Below are positions 46,355 through 58,197 of a DNA stretch of 64,000 nt, in pieces. Location of the stretch: positions 992,001 through 1,056,000 of the forward strand of contig VYZI01000083.1 of NCBI GenBank assembly GCA_013397695.1. Direction: 5' to 3'. The first letter of the stretch is position 1. Each line of letters starts with the position of its first letter. A program made the position numbers and the translations under genes. The stretch comes from Centropus unirufus. Lineage: Eukaryota; Chordata; Aves; Cuculiformes; Centropidae. The notes below the pieces were generated by a model. The model was not told the DNA's origin and searched no databases. It was given only the letters and a program-made list of their open reading frames with translations.

Positions 46355-49300
46355 AACTGTTTCCTTTATGTGACTGGAGATTAACCTAAATTAGTAAAAT
46401 ACCCGAATCAAGGCTTCAGCTGCCACACTAATGATCTTTGAGAATTACATCAAATTTTCTTCACTGAAAGGAATATAGAAAACCTCAGCTGGCACAGAAA
46501 GCAGATCCATGGAAAGGCACAGTGCTGAATGTTTTACCCTAGATCTCCCAATTGGTTGACAGAAAAGCTGATTCTTACCAGATATGCTGGCAGTTAGGCT
46601 ACTGTGACAACTAACCAGGTGTTTCCTAAGCCAGACATCAGACACGAGACATTTAAACTAAATTCAGGTTGTACGAGTCAGGACATTCCTGTCCTTTATT
46701 AAGGAGCACTAAATTGATAGATTGAGAAATCTGGCATTATAATTTAGAACTGGTTCCAAAAGTACTCAACCAAACACACATATTTTTCAACAAATCTTTC
46801 CACAGTATAAAAAGTATTCCTTTTTACCTCAAACAAGAAAACTAGTCTGATATCTTACCAGTAACAAAAATACAAAATTAATTCCAAACATTAAACAATT
46901 TCAGAGGTAGATTCAGTGCATATTGTTTTGGTTTCTGTTATGCTTTATTTCTCCTTGAGAATTTTTATAACATGACAATTAACCATAAGAATCTGAAAAA
47001 CTTCCCTGCACACATTTTTCTTGCTCCGCATCAAAACCAAATTGAAACCTCTTGTTTATTCTCATGGAAGAGAACCACAGAAGATGCTTGCATTATTCAT
47101 CATATATAGCACCTGTCCTATGGATGGTGTACCTTATTTTCTGTTATTCCCCCAAAAGTGTCTTCAGGAATTGTCAGCCTTCAGCATTTCTTTCAATGAA
47201 CAACTTAAGAGTCCCAAACCTCTGTCTCCAGGCTCTAACTAGACACTATTGCAATCAACACATTCCCTTACACAGAGCACTAAGACAGCCACATTAAATG
47301 ACCCTGGGTTGAATATATTTGGGCAGTGCTTTATAATATCCTGATCATGTATGAAAATACATAAAATAATTTTGTCCCGCAATTTTCAGCTGGAGAGGTC
47401 TCCATTCAATTTAATTTTTCATATAGGAATACTGCATTTAAATACTAAATAACCAGGACTTAAATTCTCAGATTAACTGATCACTGTAACAGCTTTTAAA
47501 CTGCTAAAACATAGCAAATGATTATAACTGAACAAGTGACAGGCCTGAAATCGAAATCTAAATCTAGCCAAGTTTTAATCTGGTCTGACCTTTTCTTTTT
47601 CATAAAACAAAAGTTTTGTAATCAGGACATCACAGAGAGGCTGTGGATTCGAAAGAGAAAATAAAATATACTTAGAAAGACTGGCACGGTAATTTAGCTG
47701 TTGGACTCCTATTACCTTCCAGCTAAGAGAGGAAGAGTACAGGAAAAATTCTGCATGTTGCTTCTGAAAGGTAAGAGTAGGTGTACCTGTACTCATCACA
47801 GGGCTGCAAATGTTTTTCATCAAGGTTTCCCCAGCCCCCAGCTTGTTCTGGATCCTGAGAAGTGTGCTAAGGAAGGGTCAAACTGGTATAAGAAAAATTC
47901 TACAAATTTACTGAGAACTCAAACTGGTTTTGTGCTACCTATAAACAGCATGGAAGCTTTAAGTTGGTCTTGTTTCATTTACATTTGTTTTTTGCTTTCA
48001 GTAACAAACCTAATCCAAATTACAGAGTTTTGCTGAATGGTCTTAAAGGATTGTCGCTATGAGATACTTAGCCAAACTATACCAGCACTGGAGCAGTGGA
48101 TCATGCAGATAAACACAAAGAAACCAAAGCTATAATTGGAAGTTTAAATGGTATGAAAAACGGCAAGGGGTCAACTATGTTGTCTATCAGCACATTACAC
48201 TGCAGCATGGCACACTAGGGTATGACAACCCCCACCTTTAAAATGCTTCAAAAATAAAAATGGAACCCTATATCCAAGTTGTTGGTTACCGTAATTTCAC
48301 CGAAATACTACCTTCTGCTTGGATTTCCTACTATAAACTATACCGTTTCCATCCTCTACTCTCCTGAGATGCTTGCTATATCTGAAGTTGTTTCATACAC
48401 TGTTTTCAAAAACTAGCAGGTTTTCTTTTTTTTCTAGTGCTAGCTTAAAAATTCCCTGAAAGTATATTGAGGCAATCTGCAAAATCTGCAAAGCATGAAA
48501 GACGAGGATCCTCTTGTTTTGTAAATCTTGAATAGCACTGTTAATCAATTTTTTGCCCTTCAGGAAAAAAACAGTTGTCTTAGTAACAGAAAGCAAATGG
48601 CAAACTAACCAATAAATATGTTTTAACGAATTACTTACTTTAAAACAAAAGATTTTTGATCTGTACTTATTTTACTAGAGACTATAAGACCATTAAATGC
48701 AGGCTGAGTGGTTATGACTCTGGCTGGAGGAATCTTTCTGAGGCAGAAACTCCTGAACTGTGAACCCTAATCTTAAGCCAAGTTTCATGAAAGTCTAACG
48801 TAGTCCTGAGAAGTTTCTCTGGTTAACAAGTATGGATCTGAATACACCACGAATTTAAGATTTCTGACCTCATTTCTAATCTCCACTACCATGGAAGAAA
48901 AATAACGATTGGAAGGGGTGGATGGGGGCGTTGCGTTGTTTACAGGGCTGGGGTATTTTCAGAAGGCAGACAACTCCCAAAGATACCACCTTCCCTTCCT
49001 TTTACATGCTTCTGGGCATAAAGCCCTTTCCCAAGTCACTCACTTCTGACAACCCCATCATGCCAATAGTCCATACCTCTTTCTAAGATACAAAGAACAG
49101 TGTAATAAGAACAACATGTCGTTTTGGTAAGGCATTTCTTCCCCTGCCAGACCATAGTTTTCAGTATAGAGTTGCCTTGCCAGTGGTTTTGTTCAGACTA
49201 TGCTTTTATAACTCTCGGAATTACTGTGCTATTCATTAGATGTTCGACTGTGCCAGACTACAGTAAAACCGATCTTAACTAGGCAGTGGCATTATTAATG

Positions 49301-52300
49301 TATGGCATTTCATCTTATTTAATATTTTTTAATCAGTTTGATGTACAGTGCCTTCCTACTGTTCAGTAAATTATTACCTAAATAATTTATTTACTGGCAA
49401 CAAAAAAATAGTGTCTGCCTGTCTAAGTAAGAGCTGTTTGTAAGGCTGTATGGCATTTCTTCACCCTTCAGTGCAGAAATTATGTAGCTAATTAAAGTGA
49501 GAATATCACATATTTTGGGGAAGGTATTTTAGCCCAATTTCACATAGAAAGAAGGCTTTGGAAGTTTTGAACATTTCACTTCCTTCATCCAGGCTCAAAC
49601 TACAGTCATTTAAGTTCTACAGAAAATAGGTGTGGCTGACAGATGACTAAAACCCTTCTTAAGGGACAAAAGAATACAAGAAAATCTACCAAAGACAGCT
49701 CACAAGAAAATCTTCTGTACCAGGGATTTCGTAATGATGTTATCTGGCAGTTCTGCAAGACAAACCCTTGCAACTCTTCTAGTGTTCATGACTGCAGGAT
49801 TATTTGCAAGAATTCTTAATCTTCAGTACAAGAACACAGTAACTTAAGTGCCAAGTAGAGTAAGAAATGGATAGATGTGTTTTGATAAGTAGCTTGATTT
49901 GAGGTTATAAAAACATAAATTCAGTGGTAAGTACAGCTTAGAAAAAGGACTAATGTTTACATTGGTAATACTCCAGCAGTAAGGTTTTGAGGTTTAGGAT
50001 TTAGCTTGCATTAAAAGTCTCTTTTGATTGCGCTCCTCTGGAAATTGAATATGCTTTCATGATTTAGCAGCTTCAGTAACGATCAGCTAATGCAAACTCC
50101 TACAGCTGGATCAATGGACTTCATCAGTGAAGCTCCAGAACCCACCTGCAGCTTCTTACATCTTCACTGGCAGCCTTGGGGAGACACCAGGTAGGCATGA
50201 ATTTGTCTGAAGATCAGGCTGGCTGGCTGCACACCGTGGAGACTCTGACTACCCAAGTTACCTTTTCTCTTGTGCCATTCGTCAGGTCACCGAGCTAAAA
50301 CTAGATGTGGCAATAAAACTGCCCAGTGAGCATGGCTACCACTTACTTAGGACAACTTCACTTTGCGAACCTAAACCTTACAGAGACAGTAGATATCAAT
50401 GCACCAATAATTTCTTGCATAATGCATAGCTCAACTTGAAAAAAAAAACATGCTTTTTTTCCCCCTGAATAAAAAATAATAGAAATAAAGGGGATCAAAC
50501 CTCAAAGTTAAACAGAAGAGTTGTTCCATTCCAATTCTCCCAAAATCCAGGGATTCCTTTGCAGACAACTCTCTAATCATTGTACTGAAATTTAATCATC
50601 TGTAAGACCAGTCTTGTCTGAAATCTATTGAACAAAGTTGAAAGTAAGAACCTGCCTCCATAATCCAAGCTGCATAGGTCTGTGCAGAGTCCCAAAGGGG
50701 ATAATTAGGTTTCCAAGTCTAATCATCCACTGTAATAGAACAGCCTCTCACCAAGCAGGACTTGTTTCAGTTCACCATCTGAGAAATGAGAATATCTGAT
50801 GTCAATAATCAATTGACCTAAAGAAAATATATTTTGCACTTCAAGAACTTCAGAGATTTCTGCAAACAAAAAATTCTCTTCCCCTCCTTCTACAGTAAAC
50901 ATGGATATTTGTGAATATTTAAGATTGGCTCTTTGAATCCTAACGATCTGATGCATCACACAACCAATTACAGGTATAATGTATAGATCACACAGCCTCT
51001 CCTTATGTAACACAGAAACAGAATTTAATACCGCTAGATCTGCTGGAAAATGTCATTTAAACCCTGTAAATTTCTATCTACAGTTCTCAGGTGTCGAAAG
51101 TTGAATAAGTGTATAAAGCTTTATGCTACCACCCTTGATATCCCACAATCTGGCCAGATTTAGTTGGAATGCCAATACAATACAGAAAACCATTTTAATT
51201 AAACCCAAGATTGCTCTCTTGGCACAGACTCCCATACTTCTGCAGCAGAACATCTGCTGGGCAGAAACATGGGCCTACACACTTTGCTTGGTACAAAAGA
51301 TTTGCTACACAAATTATCTGTACAAAAGTATTATGTCCAACATGTCCACGCATTTCATTTTGCAACATGCACACAATGGATCTCACAAATTCAGAAAGCA
51401 CAGAATTCTTGTGCTCAGTCTGAAGATGCAAATGGAATTCCTGAAGGTCTGTTAGTTAAGGTGGAAATACCGCTCACTATACAAATCCCAGAAATCTCTA
51501 GATGCTTCTTGAACAACAGATCTGGAAAGAAAAGATCAGCTGCTTGTGGAATTCATTCATGGTATTGATAGGCACAAGAATTTTTTAAATACTACAAGGT
51601 GTGAGCATTTATTTATTTTTTAATTTTTAAATTACACAATTTCAATTTTTTTACCAGTCATGATTATTGTTCCTTAATTAACCAAATTTTCTAATGAATC
51701 TGGTCCACAAAAAGCCTGAGGTGGAAGTAACTGTTGCTCAAAGCTTTTCTATTTAAAAGATTTTTCTATTTCTTTAAGCAAGATATTTGCTGCTGCAAAA
51801 AGCATCTTGTATACAGATTTTAAAGGAATTCTTTGAAAGGAATGTGTTCTTAAAAGCATGATTTCCCTCACCATTATAATATTGAGACTGTGTATATCCA
51901 CCTAAAAATTTTATCTCTCTCACAACATGAAAATTAAAAAACAAATAAAAAGAATGCTTATAAGGCATTATACCACCTCTAAATGTCTGCACTTGCACTA
52001 CGACAATGATTTTTATACTAACTACCCAAAATGAGGGGAAAATGAAGTTTTGGGTGGGTTTTTTTCCTTCTGAATTCTTTTCTCCTAGTACATTGGTTCC
52101 AGCACTGCTGCAGCTCAGTGGAGCACATCTGATCTCACACTGCCAAAAGTCACTAGTCGCTATTTTTAGCCAGCTCAGGTTCCACATTGTGAAAGAAACT
52201 TCTTTAAATGGTATTGTGGTAATAGATAGTATTACAGAAATGTCTTGGTTTTTATTTTAAGACACCAAGGAATTAGTGTATTTTGTGTTTTGTTTGTTTC

Positions 52301-55300
52301 TTTTGTTTTGTTTTAATTTCTTATTTATTTACAGGGCAATAAAAGTCAGCACCAGCCTTATTGATAGCAAAACACATTGAGACAGATCTGCCCACAAGTT
52401 GAAGTCTTCGCATTCTACATATTTTTCTTTTTTTCCTGAGGAACATAATCTTTAAACAAAACTATTTTCTTGCAACAAGGGGCGTAATTCACAGATCAAA
52501 TCCAGACCTCAATCTAAAAACATCAAACTAGTAAGATGAATTAAGAAAGAGAACATAGCTCACACTACAAAGTTGAGGTTGGAAGCTGAAATCTTCATCT
52601 TTCAGGCATCTGGCTCTGCTCCGTCTTTTAATTCCATCAACTTGCTCAATTTGGGTAGAAGTTTTAATTCTCTTAGCCAATTCAGAAAAATCTTTGTACC
52701 TTGGTAAATAAGAAGACATTTTTATTGAACAGAAAGGTAAATGAGAAACATTTTAGCGCCTATCACTAGTGATTACTGAAGCCATTATCAGCTTTTTCAC
52801 TAAAGACATCTTTGCCTACATCTGCTCTTTCAGGCTCTTAATAACACTGAAAGTTGATTGTGGACAATAACTGCTTTTATACATTCCCAAACCAAACCCA
52901 AAGCAATCCATGAAATCGTTTAGAAATTCCTTGCTGCTTCTGAACAACTCTACATACTCTGTAACTCATTATTTCTCATTCTAAGGAATAATTTTGTATC
53001 CAGTAGATCTCACCCTACTTTCAGCTGCCTCTAGCCACAAGCCTGACATGACTTCCCAGTTCTCCAGTAAAGGTGCACAGCTGGCTGAATTTATGTGCCA
53101 GGGTATTTGGTTTATATCCTGGTTCCCCTGGGGCAGCGGGTTGTACAAACAGGCCAGAATGAGTCACGACAGGTCCATAAAGTAGACAAGAAGGAATAAA
53201 AAAAAACCCAAGTGAGCATTACACAGCAGAACACACCTTCTCTGCACTTAAAATATGACAGGACTGAGGAGAAGCATAGTCTTCAGTAGCACTGAAATTG
53301 AAAAAAATCATAATTGAAATGATATGTAAACTTGCTAAAGTTGCTAAATCAGATTGTCTTGCCCTAACACAGCACCTCATCAGCGTCATTCTATGTTCCC
53401 AAACCACGCCAATCACAAAGTTGCTCAGCAAAATCAAAGTACACGTCATTCACAATGGATTGATACACTTAGATCAAGTTGCTTGACTGAAGGATTCTGA
53501 AAAACTGCTGTACAACAAAGAGCAAATAAAACTTTTTTTTTTTTCTCTCAGAATAGGACATCCCAAAATGACACAACAGTAACAAACATTTTCTAATTAA
53601 TTAATTTCAGTACATGGGCTAAAATCCATTTTGCAAGTAGCATAAGGTGAGACTAGGCAGTATTGCCTAGCTGATACTGAGTTCCCTTATAAATTATATG
53701 TACTAGCATATCTGCCTTATTAATTCAGAAACAATGAAAATATTTCTCAAAAATTCTGGTGAGAACAATCAAGTTTTTGAATTCCACTGCATTTACTCAG
53801 AGGAAACTCATCACTCCCACTTCAGTACCCTAAATTTTATTTCTGCCAACAAGGACATTCCTCTTTGGAATCTTTGGAATTAGAGGGACTTCTTCCACCA
53901 TCACCATCTAAATTCAAATGCCATCTCCTCCCCATTTTATTAAACTCATAACTGAAAGCAAACTTTTTGTCAGGACGTGCCAAAAAGCCCACAATGTAGA
54001 AGTGTAAAGCATGGTAATGCAACTACCATCAAAATATTTGGTATACAAAAAAATAAACATTTTCAGATCCTTCATTCTGGAGCTGAATTCATTTAGTGTA
54101 CCAAATGCTCTCAGGGGAAAATATACATCTACGACACAATGCAGTTCATTAAAGGGTGCTAGGAGTAATCACACTGGGTGGGTGATCTGCCAGGGAAAGT
54201 CTGGACTCTGGAGCCTGTCTCTCCAATACTTTTCAAAGATGAGCCTAGAAACCAAAAACTAGTAACTTGGACACAAAACCCTCTGACTCAATAGAAAGCA
54301 CAGTAAACCTTCAAGACTAGTTTCATAAATATATAAAGCAAACTCGACTGTAACCTCTTTTACAAGCCCCAAATGTTTCTGTCACAACCTTTCAAAATTT
54401 TTAAGTATTTTTTCTTATAGCTTTGAGAGGAAAATAATAAAAACAAAAAGGTTGTGTTGCTTATAACAGCTTACAAAAATTATGTTGGGAAGAAAACTAA
54501 ATAAGAAAACACAAGGGAAAAGCACTGCATTCCACCCCACTCTACCCCTGACCCAGTAAAAGTTAAAAATATATATAAAAAAAGCTATTTCAATGATTTT
54601 TCTTCAGAACATATTAAAGTCTTTGTATTCAACTCAGATATCTAAGATAACTGAAGTGGTGAGGTTTTGTGGCACAACAGTTGGATTCCTTCTTAGATTC
54701 ACAGAGTGTGGAGATATTACTGAACGTGTGACAGAGTCCTGCAAAAGCGTGAAACCTCTAAAACATATGAGCTTACCTAGCCTCCCCCTGATTGTGGGGC
54801 AACACCATTAAAGAAAAATACCTTGTTTTTTCTCAGCGCACATATTCTGCATCATCTGACCTCACAGATATCCTTTCATGGAAAAAATTACTATGTAGCA
54901 CAGAAAGGGCCACTCTTCAGAACACAGACTCTCTTCAGCAGGTCCTAAGCTGATGACATTTGCATTTTTCCACAGGTGGAGCACTGCAAGCATGAACAAT
55001 GCCTTCAGATTCACTCTTCATGAAAAAATGTGGCAGGAGTGATGAAAATTAGACCTCTGAGACAACCTGAAGACTGCTTTCCAGGAAAACTCACAAGCTT
55101 CAAGCGGCTTTGGTAGCCTGAGGACACTGCTGAAGAGCATATGTTGAGGTAGCCCCAGGTTATTTCCAATTCACATCCATACTCCTGCAGGGGATTCTTA
55201 GTAATAATATAAACTGCAACTAACATTGCCCATTCCATCTATTGTTCTTCCAAATTTCATGAAAGTGTAATCTTACTTGAAAAGTGTTACTATGATTAAT

Positions 55301-57119
55301 TCAATATTTTGTGTCCCTGAGCCTACATGAAAAAAATAACTTTTTTTTGGCAGTTGTACATAATGTAGCCTTTGAGCTATTTATTTTTTAATTCATAATA
55401 CTTCTCCCACTCCCCCCAAAATAAAAAGAAGCAAAAACGCAATGAAGCATTTCTTTCCTTCAATAAAACAAATGGTACATAAGCTTCACCTGTTAAACAT
55501 GAAGAAGGCATAGACAGAGTAGTTAATATCTGGGACACGTATCCCAGGGAAAAAAAAAAAAAAGCAGGATTTTATCAGAAGTTAGAATGAACCAAAATTC
55601 ACGACTGATTCTCTAAAAAGGGATAGGCCTTACTTCCCTAGCATAAAAAATAAATATATTGGGAGTTACATAGCACTGAAATATTTAATGCTGTTGAATT
55701 GAAATGAGAAAAATACTGCTTTAAAGTGTTTCGCCTTCTATAATAATTTTCTTACACTATTTTAAGAGAAAAAGCTACTTCGATGTTTTAATAAACAGAA
55801 AATACTTTTAAGTAGGAAACAAACAGTCTATGTTTCAATAACCTTTTTTTAAAAAGAGATTAAAGAGCAGCAAATTATCTTTTTAAAAAGTGATAAAAAA
55901 ACAGGAGTTGCCATGGCTATGAAACAGAAACTTATTCATCCCTATCCCCTCTGGCTAAAACACCAGTGTTTTAGGCTACATTTGAAAGTGTTTCAAAATA
56001 AAAACCAGATGCTATGTGTATTAACAATGTAATTACTCTGTAAATGTTCACTAACCAGAAGCAAAAACTCAAGTGTGTTGGTGCCACCATTCAGTGGCTA
56101 CTCAAATAAACAGTCCCAATGCAGACTGGCTACTTTTATCAACAGCCATGAATGTTTTGGGGTTTTTTTCCCCCTCCCCTCCATTATTGGATGATCTTAA
56201 CTCCACCTGGCCAGTTTTGGCCAAATGCTGCATTCCTTGAATTGCCACTAACTAAAATAAGAAACAAGCTGGTATCCTGTAGAAGAAAGGAGGAGGCACA
56301 AAGGAGTAGAAACACACAGGCTGCAAGGAGTCATGAGAACCTATTTGAATATTGAAGCTATTGATTTATTTTTCCCTGAGATGCTTCAGTCTATGGTTGT
56401 CTCAGTTTACCCCGCTTTAGATTAAACTGACAGCATAGGAGTGAAAGTGGTGAAACTTTGACCTCATAAATTTCAAATGAAGACCACAGGCTACATGCTT
56501 GGTAGAATCAAATATGGAAAATCTGGCATGGGCAGAAATTAAATTACAAAACTACGGTCTGCAGAGAGCACCTCGCTGTGTAAAAGCTCGCTTAAGGAAT
56601 TTATCAGGATGATGGCCAATCCATGTGTTCTGGTGGCTGAAGATAGAGACCAGAGCAGCCTACAACAAGGAGCACAAATGCCTCCAAGTCATTCAAACAG
56701 AGCTCTCTGCTCCATCCTACATTAAATCCATCCATAAACATGAATTTGGAGTCCAGTCCAGAGCTGCCAAATAGCTTTACAGTATCCAAAGTGCTGTGCA
56801 GTAGGGATTGCACCCGCTGAAGCCTTGAACGTGGCTTATAGCTTTGCACAAATCCATACACTTTACATATCTCGGAGCTCATAAACAAACAAAATCAACA
56901 AAAAGTTTGTTTAAATAGTTTTAGAAGTGAAGGGTAAAGCATCAGTCAGGAAAAATCCATAGAAAATAAGGCAGTCCTAGACACCTTAACTTTGTGTACC
57001 TGGATGCATGGAAATAAGTAGTGCTTGCATTTACGCATCCGAGTTGAGTTTCCTTTATTCTGGTAAAATGACTTTGAGAAAGCAGTTTCTCTCATGCACT
57101 GAGTTGCATTTTTAGAGCC
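46355..57119. other. Unique AT-rich non-coding sequence
   Basis: No gene is recognised across almost 11 kb. Notable but weak: a 48-bp segment with good splice borders on plus (47723-47770); a minus frame of about 109 codons (50723-51052); several frames open at once at 51123-51568; and a 137-codon minus frame at 51774-52187 with no known motif. There are short A- and T-rich runs but no transposon, tRNA or snRNA. Confidence 0.5.
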
Positions 57120-57790
57120 AAGGAGGATGACCAACCAAGCCTCCTTTTCCCGGGAAACCAGCCTGCCGCTGGGGAGGGACCGTGGGGGGAGGCGCTGTGA
57201 GCGGAACAGAAACACTCCCTGCCCTTCAGGACTTCAGTTTGTAGTCTTAAGAAGGAATTTCTCCCACATCCCTTGGAGCAGCGTGGGCTATGCCCACCCC
57301 TGTGGCACCAACCACTACCCCAGCTGCTCCCTCTGCACATCTCCACACCCTCACCTTTGGGGCGACAGCCCAGGCTGCTCCCTCTCTGCTCCTCCACGTC
57401 CTCGCCTCACAATCAGTGCCCTCTACTCCTACCATAACCTCTCACATCCATCCTCCATCCCTTGGAGCAGTGTGGTGTGATCCTGCCTTTGTGGCACTGC
57501 CCCAGCTCCTCCCTCTTCACACCTGCACAGCCTCACAATCCCGGCCCCACCCCAGCCTCTCCCAGCTGCCTCCCATCACTCGGAGCACCGTGGGGTTCTC
57601 CTACCTGTGCAGCCCCGGCCCTTGCCCCAGGCGCTCCCTCTCCGCTCCTCCACATGCTCAAAGCCGAGCTAGAGGAGAAGGGGAAGGGGAACCGGATGTG
57701 TGGGGGATGGAGGGTGTAAGTTCTGCAGGAGAAGCAGAGCACGGGGCAGGGCCAGCTTTGGCCATGCTGTGTGGGGTTCAGTGGTGACCT
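57120..57790. repeat. GC- and CpG-rich block with degenerate minisatellite
   Basis: Composition changes sharply from AT-rich to roughly 60% GC with frequent CpG. Inside are diverged tandem units. The block CATCCCTTGGAGCAGYGTGG starts at 57267 and 57456, with a variant at 57574. The block CCCCAGCTGCTCCCTCT recurs at about 57318, 57369, 57500 and 57625. Spacings of about 120-190 bp suggest a unit that has itself been partly duplicated. Frames are open on both strands because of composition; the longest (57290-57787, 165 codons, Pro/Ser/Thr-rich) is not evidence of a gene. It could be a CpG island near a promoter or a subtelomere-like GC-rich repeat. It leads directly into the 41-bp array and the assembly gap. 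Confidence 0.7.
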
Positions 57791-57797
57791 TGGAGAC

Positions 57798-57977
57798 GAG
57801 CTGGGCGTTGGCCCAGGCACATTAAGCAGGCATTCAAAGAGCTGAGCTTTGGCCCAGGCACATTAAGCAGGCATCCAAAGAGCTGAGCTTTGGCCCAGGG
57901 ACATTAAGCAGGCATTCACATGAAAATGCGTCTGCATCTCCCTGTGAAGAAAAGAAGGTGGGCGTTGGCCCAGGGAC
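57798..57977 (+). repeat. 41-bp tandem repeat, about three copies plus a partial copy, cut by a gap
   Basis: Three head-to-tail units occupy 57798-57838, 57839-57879 and 57880-57919, differing at a few positions; each contains TTGGCCCAGG and ACATTAAGCAGGCATYC. After 38 bp of other sequence, the unit's start (GGGCGTTGGCCCAGGGAC) returns at about 57960 and runs into the N gap. The array therefore probably continues in the missing sequence. Short direct repeats like these are also typical of the U3 enhancer part of retroviral LTRs, and an LTR-like end follows the gap. Confidence 0.88.
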
Positions 57978-58037
57978 NNNNNNNNNNNNNNNNNNNNNNN
58001 NNNNNNNNNNNNNNNNNNNNNNNNNNNNNNNNNNNNN
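57978..58037. other. Assembly gap (60 N)
   Basis: Sixty consecutive N. The gap interrupts the tandem array, which is probably why assembly failed; the true missing length may differ from 60. Confidence 0.99.
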
Positions 58038-58197
58038 CTTGAGGGATGCAGGTCTCCTCCAACGGGAGTGAGACGCGCGAACCGGGACGGTTACTGGAAG
58101 ATTTTATAAGCACTGTAAAGGGAATAAACTCGGTCTCCATTATACCATCCTAGCACGGAGCCCTCTCGTCATTCATCTCATTCCCGTAATGCCGCCA
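58038..58197 (+). mobile_element. LTR-like sequence (possible endogenous retrovirus LTR 3' part)
   Basis: After the gap comes CpG-rich sequence (GAGACGCGCGAACCGGGACG), a TATAAG, then GGAATAAACTCGGTCTCC. It continues for about 70 bp to GTAATGCCGCCA, where AT-rich unique DNA resumes. A TATA-like element, a polyadenylation hexamer followed by a short C/T-rich tail, and a CA end together resemble the U3-R-U5 layout of a retroviral LTR. With the 41-bp direct repeats before the gap as a possible U3, this could be a solo LTR whose 5' part lies partly in the gap. No gag, pol or env sequence is seen. I could not find flanking target-site duplications, and I do not recognise the family. A CpG-rich unique element is the alternative. 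Confidence 0.4.

Noticed and set aside
51774..52187. 137-codon minus-strand frame
   Set aside because: No motif, hydrophobic segments look random, and no splice or promoter signals.
57290..57787. 165-codon Pro/Ser/Thr-rich plus-strand frame, the longest in the window
   Set aside because: It lies in a GC-rich minisatellite where several frames on both strands are open because of composition. No signal, domain, splice site or steady codon bias supports a gene.
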